DNA from: Myotis daubentonii
Taxonomy: Eukaryota; Chordata; Mammalia; Chiroptera; Vespertilionidae
Direction of reading: 5' to 3'
Length of the DNA: 64,000 nucleotides
Assembly: GCF_963259705.1 (NCBI RefSeq)
Contig: NC_081861.1
Span: 63,180,673 to 63,244,672, forward strand
Shown: in pieces, positions 25,611 through 36,120 of the stretch
Layout: each line of letters starts with the position of its first letter
Position numbering within the stretch: position 1 is the stretch's first letter
Notes under the pieces: model-generated
What the model was told of the DNA's origin: nothing
What the model saw: the letters and a program-made list of their open reading frames with translations, nothing else
The model's database searches: none
Program-made: the position numbers and the translations under genes

Positions 25611-26660
25611 AACAAAAAGGGAACAGATGATATCAACTGTGTAAAAGTCAAGCAATTTAAAATTTTTTCACTGTTTGCTTAATTTATGGTAGCAACCTGT
25701 GAAAGGAGAGCTTAAACTTGAAACCATGACAACATTAAATAGCATAAGGATTCATCTTGTCACCTTCAGGCCCAGCAGAGCATCCATGATGTTAATTTCC
25801 CAGAGAAGACAAACGTTGCCTTCCTGCTCTTCCTGCTCACCTCTCAGCATTTTCCCTTCTAGCTCATTCCAGGAGAACGTCCTGCAATATGCATTGCCTC
25901 AAATAGCCAGGCCCAGTGGCAAATCAACAACTATTTGTACTTATATTAGGAAAGGCCAGAGAGAGGTGAGGAAGCATGCCTATACTTTAAAAGAAAAAGC
26001 TGGACTATTACTTTGAAGTGCCCTTAATCAACCTGCCTCTAGTAGGCGTACCAAACAGAAATTCCTCTGAGAATAGTTTTAACAAAAATCAAATTATTTT
26101 AAATTAATACAGAAATAGTTTCCGAGAATGAATATCTCCAAGGTGTTAAGTGGCTCCTTCTCAGAAATGGTTTCAGCTTTTAACTGAAACTGTTTTTATT
26201 GTCATGAGTATTTTACTTAACAAAACTGTTTTATATGTATGAGGTTTGAGAATGGGTGTAATAGTTTTTGGTGTTTTTTGATTCTTTTTTTCTGTGTATA
26301 GCTTTAAAGATGATCACCACCACCAAAAGGGTGTATAAAACTGATTTTGCTAAGTATATATACTGTAAGTAAATTGCATTTGGTAGTTCAACATAAGTGG
26401 TATTAGCTATTTAAGAACTCTGACATGGTCTTAGACATGTAGTATTTGGTAAAGCATAATTACAATGTAGAATTGAGAAGCAGCTATTCAGGGTGAGTTA
26501 CATAACTATGCTGATGTTTGTAGCTATTTCTGTTTGTTCATTTGTACTACTATATACTATTCTACCATATGAATATAAATAACTTTAGTTATATTCTCCT
26601 GTTGAACATTTCCATTATATGGTTTCCATTTGGAGGGTTCATTACAGATATTAGCGATTA

Positions 26661-27275
26661 CTAGAGGCCTGGTGCACGAATTCATGCACCAGTGGGGTCC
26701 CTCAACCTGGCCTGCAAGATCAGGCAGAAACCAGCTCTTTGACATCCCTCAAGGAGTCCTGGGTTGCAAGAGGGCACAGGCCAGGCTGAGGGACCCCACC
26801 AGTGCACGATCGGGGCCAGGGAGGAATGCAGGAGGTTGGCCAGCCTGGGAGGGACTGCGGGAGGGCTCCAGGGTGTGCCTGGCCCATCTTACTCAGTCCT
26901 GACCATCCAGACCAGAGGTCCTCAAACTTTTTAAACAGGGGGCCAGTTCACTGTCCCTCAGACATTCCACACATGCGCACTGCGGGCCCAGGACAAGTCG
27001 GCTGCTAAGCAGGACAGGCAGCGGCGGCAAAAACACCCGGCGGGCCGGATAAATGTTTTCGGCGGGTCGCATGTGGCCCGCGGGCCGTAGTTTGAGGACC
27101 CCTGATCCAGACCCCAGCAGCAAACTAACCTACCGGTCAGAGTGTCAACCCCCTGGTGGTCAGTGCATGTCATAGCAAGCGGTTGAGCAGCCTTAGCATA
27201 TCATTAGCATATTATGGTTTTATTGGTTGAACGGACGACTGGACACGTAGCATATTAGGCTTTTCTTATGTAGGA
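26661..27275 (-). mobile_element. HeliBat carrying a nested hAT
   Basis: On the minus strand it starts TCCTACATAAGAAAAGCC (27275, preceded by A) and ends in hairpin GTGCATGAATTCGTGCAC and CTAG (26661-26664), before T. Interrupted by the hAT element at 26913-27104. A decayed CTCF-like motif lies at 27146-27159. Confidence 0.9.
26913..27104 (+). mobile_element. Non-autonomous hAT with perfect 8-bp target duplication
   Basis: Termini CAGAGGTCCTCAAACT and, at the right, AGTTTGAGGACCCCTG are inverted repeats. The 8-bp duplication ATCCAGAC is exact at 26905-26912 and 27105-27112. It inserted into the HeliBat, so it is younger. GC-rich interior, no coding capacity. Confidence 0.95.
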
Positions 27276-27310
27276 TGCTACTATGAACATTCTTTTATTA
27301 TAGCAAAATA

Positions 27311-27971
27311 ACCTATATAAGAAAAGCCTAATATGCAAATTGTTCCCTCAGGCGGTGTTGACTGGGAGCTTAACTGGAAGTTTGACATGCACTGACCACC
27401 AGGGGGCGGTGCAAAACATGGCAAGCATTGGCAATGTGGCGCTGGCAGTGGGCGGCAGTGGAGGCACTGCCAGCCCCAATGGGCCCCGACTGCAGCAGAA
27501 TGGTGGAGCAGGTGAGCCAACAGCGCCAGGCCAAGGTGGATGCGAATGGGGGCCCGATCACCCCACCGATCGCCCTATAGACGGTGACCAGTGGCGGTAG
27601 CAGAGGATGGGGCTGCAACCTGGCTCCGAGGTGCTGAGGGAGCCGGGCGGGGGGCCCGATTCTGACCAATCACCCCACAGATAGAGACCAGCAGTGGTGG
27701 CAGGGGGGGCTGCCGCCTGGCTCCCAAGCCCTGAGGGAGTTGGTGGGGGGCCCGGCTCTAAATGATCACGCCGCAGATGGGATGGTGGAGTGGGTGAGAG
27801 GCGGTGTCAGGCCACGGCGGGATGCCAGGCAGGGCTGGGGGACAGTGAGGCAGGGGGTGCAAGCTGGGAATGCCAGCCTGAAAGCACAAGCTGGGGCCCG
27901 ATCCCTGCAGGCCACCACAAAGGACCCACAGTTCCTTTCATGGTGCACGAATTTGTGCACTGGGCCCCTAG
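27311..27971 (+). mobile_element. HeliBat with a 100-110 bp internal repeat
   Basis: Begins near 27311 with a mutated 5' end (ACCTATATAAGAAAAGCC) and ends GTGCACTGGGCCCCTAG before a T. It has a CTCF-like motif CCACCAGGGGGCGG at 27396-27409. Its GC-rich body has a direct repeat starting at about 27556, 27667 and 27764 ('gatcaccccaccgat' and variants). Confidence 0.87.
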
Positions 27972-28039
27972 TCAAATTAATAATATTTTGCCATTCTCAT
28001 GGGTATGAAATGACATCTCATTGTGGTTCAATTTAATTA

Positions 28040-28490
28040 TAGTTCTGAATGTGAAATGGTATAGACACTTTGGAAAATAGTACCTTTTAAAATTAAACCT
28101 AAATTAGCCTGCTATATTTGATCAAAGATTTAATTAACTCACCCCTAATGCCTTGGCAGGGCCAGACCAAATGATCTTGTAGGCCTTATAAGGCCCAAAG
28201 GACGGACATTCCCCACCCCTGTTATACAGCAATAAAAACAAAGTAATACAAGAGACAGCATTACTGGATGATTCCATTTATATGAAATTCTAGAAAAAAG
28301 GCCAAAACTTATACTAACAGAAAGCAAATGAGTAGTTTCCTAGAGCTAGGAGTGAGGACTGATTGCAAAGGGTCATGAGAAAACTATACAGGTTGATGGA
28401 ACTGTTTTGTATCTTGATTGTGGTGAAGGTTACACAATTGTATACAAATAATAAAATCCATCAAACTTTATCCCTAAAAATAAGTAAATC
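28040..28490 (+). mobile_element. L1M fragment, interrupted by a hAT
   Basis: 'gaatgtgaaatggtatagac...ctttggaaaatag' on the left, and 'ggatgattccatttatatg' then 'tgtggtgaaggttacacaa' on the right, belong to an L1M 3' region. Confidence 0.6.
28093..28221 (-). mobile_element. hAT non-autonomous fragment
   Basis: The right edge reads CCCCACCCCTG, in reverse CAGGGGTGGGG, a hAT terminus. The body 'gccttggcagggccagacc' fits a bat hAT element I recognise. The other half is missing. Confidence 0.6.
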
Positions 28491-29209
28491 TGATTATGTT
28501 AGTTACACTTTGGTAAAGTCACTTCTAAATATTACAGGTTAATTTCAAATCTCTCTTAGTCATGAACATATTTTGCTTCTGAAAGAATGACAACAAAACA
28601 AAGTCCTAAGGAGGTGCTTTCAGAAGTTGATGACTACCCTGGCCTCTCATTGACTTCATGAAGCCTGGAATTTAGAAACATAGAGGGATCTGAATGGACC
28701 AGGCTGTGATTGATGGAAAATACTTGTCATTTTGCTTCCACAACTCTTCCCAAATGCTTTTCCACTTTCCTCAGCACAGGTTTCCAAGTAAAATATTCTG
28801 TTTTAAGATAAGTACCTAGCTATTTGCTTGAATTTAAAAACTGAATTCATCCTTTCTCTAAACTGCCTCTGAATAGCTTATATTTCCTTGTAGCATGTTG
28901 CCTGGCTCCTCGAGTGACCCCTCATAAATAGCATTAAATATTGACTTTCTTCATCTTATTTAACTTCTCTGTAAAATCTCATGACATTCTCTTACTAAAG
29001 GAAATATGATTTTATTTTTTGCCCAGTTAGTGAATCAGGAAGGGTCAAAACATACATCAGTCACACAGTAGTATCAGTATCTTACTGTTTTTGAATAGGC
29101 ACTGATTTTGCCCAGATTTTAAAAATAATAACACTTAATTATAGTACAAAGTATGTAGGAACTTATGAGAAGCATTTTGAAAGATACTTTATTGTAGAAT
29201 AAAAAGGAA
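28491..29209. other. Unassigned intronic sequence
   Basis: No gene or named repeat seen. Confidence 0.35.
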
Positions 29210-29375
29210 AAGGGGGAGAGAGTATTCTGAGAACACAGATATTAAAAGAAATAACAGTGTGGTGATTGTGTGGGGAGAGGGGGTGGGTGGAGGTGGAAGT
29301 GGGCACAGAAGGGATAAATGGTGATGGAAAACAAATAAAACAAATAAATAAATAAACACCTAAAAAATAAAAAAT
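29210..29375 (+). mobile_element. L1 3' UTR fragment with A-rich tail
   Basis: 'gtggtgattgtgtggggag...gataaatggtgatgga' then a run of (AAAT)n. This is the phrase order of bat L1 3' UTRs, and the same 'gtgatggaaggagactt' wording occurs in the L1 at 1800-2625. Confidence 0.6.
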
Positions 29376-29859
29376 AAAATGTCAAGGCTTTGTGTTTTGT
29401 TCCCCATGACAGAAGTCAGAAAAAGCAAAGTCTAAGCGATGTTCTGGGGGACAGGAGTAAGGTACACATGAATGGGGCTGGTGCTGTGCTTTTCCTTCTT
29501 AAAGATGTGTGGCAGCCTTACATTACCAGCTGTCATGGAACAGTGTGCTATAATCTTGTCGTTAATCAGTATTTATACAGCACCACAGATTAGGTTTTGA
29601 GTATGCTATTTATATAAAAGCCACCCCTACAACCCCTAACCCCTGCCTCACTTCACCTATTTCCCTCCCTGTCTCTTGTTTTTTTGTGTGTGGGTTTTTT
29701 GTTTGTTTTTGTGGCCCAGAACTTGAGTAAATTATAGTCAAACTGTAGACCATTTCTTGACCTTCTTTATAGGCATTTATTTGCCATAGATTCTTCACTA
29801 ATATACACATTGTCATAACCCATTTCTTATTTGCCCATTTTTTTTCTTGAATATCTTGG

Positions 29860-29990
29860 GGAGACACTGGTTAACAAAATTATACAGGTTTCAGGTGCAC
29901 AATCCTACACCACATCATCTGTACACTGCATTGCGCATTCACCAGCCCATCAAGTCTCCATTCATTACAATTTATCACACCTGAGGCCCT
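29860..29990 (-). mobile_element. L1 3' UTR fragment, antisense
   Basis: 'aggtttcaggtgcacaatcctac', 'tcatctgtacactgcattg' and 'gtctccattcattac' are the reverse complement of the usual L1M 3' UTR. Confidence 0.65.
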
Positions 29991-30123
29991 CAAGGAATGG
30001 AGATTATACTTTATTCCTCTTTATACCTGCAAAGTATCTAGCACAGGGTTCCACAGAAAGTAAGTGCTCAATAAATATGGCCAACTTGCTGCCCGATTAC
30101 TAGCTAAAAAGTATTTATATGTA

Positions 30124-30323
30124 CAGGTGATCCTTGAACTGTGCAGGTCCACTGAGACACAGATTTTTTTCAGTAAATACTGTTGGCTCAAACCATGGTT
30201 TCCCAACCATAGATCAATAATACAGTTTTGAAACATGGTTGGTTGAATCCACGGATGCTAATGGCTGACTTTGGAGCCAAAAGTATCTGACCACCAACCT
30301 CCATGTTGTTCAAGGGTCAATTG
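30124..30323 (+). mobile_element. Tigger-like (pogo) non-autonomous element
   Basis: Inverted termini CAGGTGATCCTTGAAC and GTTCAAGGGTCAATTG with TA duplicated at 30122-30123 and 30324-30325. Internal 'ttggttgaatccacggatg' is typical of Tigger/MER2 relatives. Confidence 0.75.
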
Positions 30324-30325
30324 TA

Positions 30326-31018
30326 CATAAAGAGTTCTTAGATTCCCGAATATTATCACAGAAATAACTGGATTTCAGAGTTTTATTTGGATATTAGCTG
30401 CTGCTTTATAAACCCCTTTCCCATGGCTATCAGCCTTCCTACCTAAAGTTATACTAGGCCTTCACTAGTATGGCTTCCTGTGACAGAAAAATCATTTTCC
30501 AAGATGATCTGTCGCACTCAGTCACAGTAGCCACATTTTTTGAACAACAGTCTCATACAGGGTCGAAATCCTCTTCAAACAGAGTTTTCATAGCATAAAA
30601 AGGCATTTGTTTTCAAACTTACTAATTATATTCACTAAATGCTGTTCATGTTGTCAACTTTCCCCTACTGTGAGAATTACAAAATCAGCCATAAGATTAA
30701 ACTCAGAAAATGACTACAGCAATTCACAGAATACTAAGCCAGCTGGGTTCATTTAAATCGTCTCTGGAAATAGTCTTTGTGACGAACCAAGGAAGACCTA
30801 CAGCTAGTCCCATAAATCATCTTTTTTTTCGCCTGCTCCAGAGCTGAAATTGTTTATTGCTACCCCTGATATATGGAGAACTCATCAAGAACAACAAAAA
30901 AGGTTTTTCTGCAAACTAGATAATTATTCATCTCTCCTAGCCATACTACCCAAAAGAAGTATTCATTGTTTAGTCACAATGATGTCGACAAGTATAGTTA
31001 TGGCACAGTATTGGTTTC
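30326..31018. other. Unassigned intronic sequence
   Basis: Nothing supported. Confidence 0.35.
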
Positions 31019-31228
31019 TTTAAATATTTCTTATTGATTTTTAGACAGAGAGGGGAAGGGAGAGGGAGAGAAACAGCGATGTGAGAGTGAAACCTGGATC
31101 AGCTGCCTACTGCATGTCCCCTACTGGGGATGGAGCCTGAAACCTGGGCATGGGCCCTGATCTGGAATCTGACCTGCAACCTTTCAGTGCACAGGACAAC
31201 AGCCAACCAACTGAGAGGCCAGGGCTTA
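31019..31228 (-). mobile_element. Ves SINE
   Basis: Antisense copy: 'ttattgatttttagacagag', 'cagcgatgtgagag', head 'aactgagaggccagggct'. Confidence 0.88.
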
Positions 31229-31606
31229 AGTTGTGTTTTATATATCAGTATGAGGATAATTTTTTTTAATGGAAGAAAACACAGATATATTCACCCTTTT
31301 ATCTCTCTGAAATGCAACTGTATTTAATGAGTCATAAACCAACCCTTCACTATAGTTTTATAAACAATTATATATTATGGGGTTTTTAATAATTATCATA
31401 GTCAGAAGATAAGAAATATAATATGGCCACTCTTACTTTGCTTTTTTAAGTGCTTTATATGAGACTGTCAATTTATGTATAGGAAGAAATATTTAATTCA
31501 ATCCTGTTTCTCTCTGATCACTAAATTCTGAAAATAATTCCTGATTATTTCTCACTCTTTCATTCCCTTTCTCTCAGTCTCTGTCTCCCTTTCTCTCTCT
31601 CTACAC

Positions 31607-31829
31607 CAGCGGTTCTCAACCTGTGGGTCGCAACCCCTTTGGGGGTAGAACGACCCTTTCACAGGGGTCGCCTAAGACCATCGGAAAACACATATATAAT
31701 GACATATTGTTTTTGTGATTAATCACTATGCTTTAATTATGTTCAATTTGTAACAATGAAATTGGGGGTCACCACAACATGAGGAACTGTATTAAAGGGT
31801 CGCGGCATTAGGAAGGTTGCGAACCACTG
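31607..31829 (+). mobile_element. SPIN-family non-autonomous hAT element
   Basis: Termini CAGCGGTTCTCAACCTGTGG and, in reverse at the right, CAGTGGTTCGCAACCTTCC form a SPIN-type inverted repeat. The interior ('aggggtcgcctaagaccatc', 'acatatataatgacat') matches the SPACE INVADERS non-autonomous elements I know from bats, opossum, tenrec and others. The 8-bp flanks (ctctacac / cctgcaca) are only partly alike, so the target duplication has decayed or the edge is one base off. No transposase. Confidence 0.9.
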
Positions 31830-31837
31830 CCTGCACA

Positions 31838-31845
31838 GACACACA

Positions 31846-31887
<42 letters not shown>
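31838..31887 (+). repeat. (CA)n microsatellite
   Basis: Directly downstream of the SPIN copy, about 24 units with one TC interruption. Confidence 0.96.
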
Positions 31888-31888
<1 letters not shown>

Positions 31889-32044
31889 CCTTTTGGCTTG
31901 GTCTGGCTTTCAATTCCATTTCCTTGGTCCTTTCCCTAATGTAAAACTTTTTAAAAAAAACTCAAATGTCTTCCATATCAAAGAGGTCATGTACTTGCAC
32001 AGGGGAGGACAACTAGGCATAGCCAGTGCACAAGGCAAGTGTGT

Positions 32045-32068
32045 GATATATATATATATATATATATA
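32045..32068. repeat. (TA)n microsatellite
   Basis: 12 perfect AT units. Confidence 0.95.
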
Positions 32069-32832
32069 TTCATATTACCACTCACAGCAAGTTCTCTGGG
32101 CATATGAGAAGCACACTTAACTATAACACAGAGTTAATACCAGGGAGAGCATCATAGACTTTATAATATTAATAATCACAATTAAGGGCATAGGGTTTAT
32201 ATGTGTGTTGGTTTAGAGGACAGAACATTTTCACATATGTAAGTAAAATAGAAAAAATTTTGAGAGGAAAAAAAAAAAAGTTTCCAAAGCAGTCAGTATT
32301 GACAAGGAATACTAATCAAGTCTGCATCAGACAAATTACATTTACAAACTACTATCCTCCAGAGAATTTAATAAACTGAAAAGCGGGTGTATAATGAAGT
32401 TTTCACACAACCTATGGTGTTGTAAATATGATAATTTCTAAACAGATGTAATCAAATTCTGAGAAAACAAACAAGTGTTACATTTAAAGTATTAGCTGAC
32501 TAATTTGCACCAATGAATGTAAATTAATGAATATTTCAACTTAAAGAAAAATCTTTAAATATACTCATGGGATGTCTGTATTTTTATAGCCAAATAGGGA
32601 GAGTAAAGGTGTGAGTTAGTTTATTTTAACCAGAACTCAAGTTTTCAAAAAGGAATTCTGATAGACATATTCTTTCATAACTATACCAATTTGAAGAACT
32701 ACATCTACAAAACTGGTTAATTTCTGGGCACATCATGATCAAATAGTTTTACCCCTGATGGCACACCAGTTAGCTTTTTCTCCCATTTCAATTCCATAAT
32801 GTGGGCTACAGGGAGAATAAGAAAGATATAAT
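32069..32832. other. Unassigned intronic sequence
   Basis: AT-rich, nothing supported. Confidence 0.35.
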
Positions 32833-33085
32833 GTGCCCTAACCAGTATGGCTCAGTGGATAGAGCATCGGCCTGCAGACTGAAGGGTCCCAGGTTTGATT
32901 CCGGTCAGGGGCATGTACCTTGGTTGCCGGAACATCCCCAGTAGGGGGTGGCACAAGAGGCACCTGACCGATGTTTCTCTCTCATCGATGTTTCTAACTC
33001 TCTATCCCTCTCCCAACCTCTCTGTAAAAACCAATTAAAAAAAAACAAAACTTGCCCTCTAAAAAAAAAAGAAAGAAAAAGAAAA
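32833..33085 (+). mobile_element. Ves SINE
   Basis: Head 'gccctaaccagtatggctcag', 'gtttgattccggtcagg', then 'tctctctcatcgatg' and an A-rich tail ending in (AAAG)n. Confidence 0.92.
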
Positions 33086-33172
33086 GAAAGAAATAATGCA
33101 TCTTCACAGTAACATTTTTGGAAAAATAGAGAGAACTCCCTTGGAAGAAGGCACTTCTAAAGACAAAAACAG

Positions 33173-33410
33173 TCCTAGCCATTTTGGCTCAGGGGATAGA
33201 CCGTCGGTCTATGGACTGAAGGGTCCTGGGTTCAATTCTGGTCAAGGGCATGTACTTCAGTTGCAGGCTCTGGGAGGCAACCAATCAATGTGTCTCTCAC
33301 ACATTGGTGTTTCCCTCTGTCTATCTCTCCCCCCACCTTTACACTCTTTGAAAAACAATGGAAAATATCCTCGTATGAGAATTAACAAAAATAAGTAAAT
33401 AAATGAATAA
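33173..33410 (+). mobile_element. Ves SINE
   Basis: Head 'cctagccattttggctcagg', 'ggttcaattctggtcaagg', and a 3' end 'atatcctcgtatgagaatta' like the copies at 9.6 and 10.2 kb, which makes these three one subfamily. Confidence 0.92.
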
Positions 33411-34074
33411 ACAAAGAGGCAAAAACATAAACTACCTTCATTCATTTTTCTTTCTACATAAGGAGCCAATATGTATGTGCAGATCACTATAGTAGAGAGA
33501 CAGATAAAGAGGCAGTTACCCTCCATCTTAGTAGTAGAAAAAGATCTGATTTTCTACTGAAGGACAAAGCACATGGTAGCACAGGATTATAAAATCAGGA
33601 TGTTTATCTCAAATTGCTGTTTCCATCCTTCTCTCCCTTCTTATTCTCCCTCTCTCTGTAAGAATCCTATCTAATAAAAGAGAAACATGGTAATTAGTCA
33701 TATATCCACTACCCTTCCCATTGGCTAATCAGGGTGATATGCAAATTAACTGCCAGCCAAGATGGCGGCCGGCACCCAGGCAGCTTGAAGCTAACATGAG
33801 GCTTCCTTGCTTCAGTGACGGAGGAAACCAAAGTTCCCCGCCTGCCTTGCAGGCCTCTGAGCTTGCAGTATGAAACATTGTAACAAATATAGAAGCTAAA
33901 CAAAACCCCAGAAACCTGCTTTCAGCCAGACTGGATCTCAGAGCTGGAGTTCATACAATGTTTCGATTATAGAACCCAACCAAAACAGATACCTGCTTTC
34001 AGCAGCAGAGGCCTCAGAGCTGGAGCCAGAGCTAAAGCTGGCCCAGAATTAAAAGAAAACACAGAAAAAAGGAG

Positions 34075-34260
34075 CAGTTGGGAGCTTCAGTCACCCGCCA
34101 ACCTGAAAACAGCCATCATCCCCTCACCCAGACTGGCCAGGCACCCCAGTGGGGACCCCCACGCTGAAGGGTGTGTGACCAGCTGCAAACAGCCATCATC
34201 CCCTCATCCAGGCTGGCCAGGCGCCCCAGTGGGGACCCCCACCCTGATCCAGGACACCCT
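34075..34260 (+). repeat. Minisatellite, about 80 bp x 2, in array 1 unit A
   Basis: 'actggccaggcaccccagtg' and 'gctggccaggcgccccagtg' are 80 bp apart. It is the same repeat as at 15630-15960, where there are four. Confidence 0.85.
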
Positions 34261-34399
34261 TCAGGGCAAACCAGCCGGCCCCCACCCATGCACCAGGCCT
34301 CTATCCTATATAGTAAAAGGGTAATATGCCTCCCAGCACCGGGATCAGCGGAACTGCGAGGCCTCCCAGCACTGGGATCAGTGGAGCCGAGAGGCCTCC

Positions 34400-35140
34400 C
34401 GGCACCGGGATCAGTGTGACAGGGGGCAGCGCCCAAACCCCGATTGCCCTGTGGCTTTGTATGTGACAGGGGGTGGGGCCACAACCTCCCTATCCACCCG
34501 GTTCTGTTCCTGACAGGGGAAGGTGCCCCAACCCCCTGATCAGGCCTGCTCAGTGCCTGATAGGGGGAAGCTCCCCAATTCCCTGATCGCCCTGCGGCTC
34601 TGTGTGTGACAGGGTCCAGTGCCCCAACCCCCACCCAACGGGCCCTGCTCTGTGTGTGACAGGGTGCAGTGCCCCAACCCCTCCCCACACAGGCCCTGTT
34701 CTGTGTGTGACGGGATAGAGCCATAACCTCCCCATCGGCCCTGCCCTGAGTGTGACAGTGGCGGCGCCCCAACCCCCTGATCCACCCTGCTCTGTATGTG
34801 ACAGAGGGAGCTCCCCAACCCCCTGATTGCCCCTGCTCTGTGCGTGACAGGGTATGGAGCCCCAACCCCCCTGATGGGCCCTGTTCTGTGCATGACAGGG
34901 GGCAGCGCCCCAACCCGCTGATTGGCCCTGCTCTGTGCGTGACAGGGGGTGGCGCCGCAACCTCCCCATTGACCCTGCCTTGAGTGTGACAGGGGGCGGT
35001 GCCCCAAACCCGCAATCGGCCCTACCCTGAGCGTGATTGAGGGTGGCATTGCAACCTCCCGATCCGCCCTGCTCTGTGCATGACAAGGGGCGGCGCCCCA
35101 ACTCCCCAATCAGCCCTGCTCTGAGCCCGACCAGGGGCTG
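34400..35140 (+). repeat. Minisatellite, about 47 bp x 16, in array 1 unit B
   Basis: A core like 'gtgtgacagggggcggcgcc' followed by 'ccaaccccctgatcggcc' recurs every 45-51 bp from about 34414 to 35129. This is the highest copy number of the four copies in the window. Confidence 0.9.
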
Positions 35141-35382
35141 CACCTAGGGATTGGGCCTGCCCTCTGCCACCCGGGAGCAGGCCTAAGCCTGCAGGTCGTT
35201 ATCTCCCGAGGGGTCCCAGACTGCGAGAGGGCACAGGCCGGGCTGAGGGACTCCCCCTCCCCCCCCCCGAGTGCACAAATTTTTGTGCACGGGGCCTCTA
35301 GTCTCTATATATAAAAGCCTAAGTGACCATTACGACCGGTTGACCAAACATTCTGTCAACCGGTTGCTATGACGTGCACTGA

Positions 35383-35426
35383 CCACCAGGGGGCAGATTC
35401 TCAATGCAGGAGCTGTCCCCTGGTGG
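35383..35426. promoter_or_regulatory. Inverted pair of CTCF-core-like motifs (array 1 unit X)
   Basis: CCACCAGGGGGCAG at 35383-35396 and CTGTCCCCTGGTGG at 35413-35426, again 16 bp apart. Confidence 0.45.
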
Positions 35427-35589
35427 TCAGTGTGCTCCCAAAGCAACCCTCCCATGGCCAGCCAACCTCCTGCCGTCCCTTCTCCCAGCTGGCTGGCCCT
35501 GATTGGGATTGGGTGAGATAGCTCCAATCACCGGCCAGGCCAAAGGACCCCACATGTGCACAAATTCATGCACTGGGCCTCTAGTAGAC

Positions 35590-35960
35590 AAATAACCTTT
35601 TCTGTCAAAGAATGCAGTTTAGGCAGCCGCCATTTTGGCTCACATGACTTGGCTTGGTGGCTTGCAGTTCCCCTGGGGGCCACCATTTTGAAATGGTAAA
35701 GGTCAACCCCCCAATTGCGCAAGAGTGTTAGCCTAAGCTCTTCCAATCAAGAGTGAGGGACAGGTCACGTGGGTCAGGAATAAAAGCCCAAGCGGATACC
35801 CACTCAGTGTGCGTGTGCTCCCAAACCACGTGCTGCGCACTTACCTATAGGAGGAAAGATATATGCCTTGCTGCCTGGCTCCTGAGTATGCTTTGTGTTC
35901 TACCAGGACCCCTGGTTTTGGAGGCTCACCTTATTTCTAACACCTCTCTCTCTAACAATC
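35590..35960 (+). other. Promoter-like or solo-LTR-like segment
   Basis: A segment unlike its surroundings, directly 3' of array 1. It has GCCGCCATTTTGG at 35627-35639 (YY1-like), a second 'gccaccattttg' near 35680, CCAAT at 35744, two E-boxes CACGTG (about 35767 and 35827), and an AATAAAAGC box near 35779. It ends with 'caataaaaatacatttt'. Read forwards this could be a solo LTR (U3-R-U5 with poly(A) signal) or a copied promoter. I find no clear TG...CA ends with a target duplication, so the nature is open. No coding content of retroviral type is present. Confidence 0.35.
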
Positions 35961-36120
35961 AATAAAAATACATTTTTAAGAATCATTTTATTTTCTTTTT
36001 CCCATCACCATTTATCCCCTCAATGCCCTTCTTCACTTCCACCCCCTTCCTGCCACCACCACACTGTTGTCAATGTCCATGCATTCTCTATGTTTTTTTG
36101 CCTCAATCCCTCCTTCCCCC
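35961..36120 (-). mobile_element. L1 3' UTR-like fragment, antisense
   Basis: 'cccatcaccatttatcccctcaatg' and 'ttgtcaatgtccatgcattctc' resemble an antisense L1 3' UTR. Weak. Confidence 0.4.

Larger units (their letters stand above)
26530..28035 (-). mobile_element. Old L1M, antisense, split by two HeliBats
   Basis: Three remaining pieces read as one antisense L1M: 26530-26660 ('ccatatgaatataaataac', 'ctcctgttgaacatttcc'), 27276-27310 ('ctactatgaacattctttt') and 27972-28035 ('gccattctcatgggtatg', 'catctcattgtggtt'). The HeliBats sit exactly between them. Confidence 0.65.
33665..35584 (+). mobile_element. Head-to-tail HeliBat array 1 (A-B-X)
   Basis: Three Helitrons in one orientation: A 33665-34303, B 34304-35301, X 35302-35584. 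The whole block is flanked by A (33664) and T (35585). A starts TCCTATCTAATAAAAGAG. The A/B boundary reads GGCCTCTA|TCCTATATAG, with CTAG one base short. The B/X boundary reads GGCCTCTAG|TCTCTATATATAAAAG, with both ends intact. There are no extra bases at either junction. A carries a YY1-like motif at 33761-33772. The 299-, 197- and 189-residue minus-strand open frames here run through the tandem repeats and are not genes. Confidence 0.9.

Noticed and set aside
34116..35143. Open frames of 299, 197 and 189 residues on the minus strand rich in 'HTQGR/TEQG' repeats
   Set aside because: They follow the 47-bp and 80-bp tandem repeats of Helitron units B and A, overlap in different frames, and recur with the same artefact at 41.4 and 49.4 kb.
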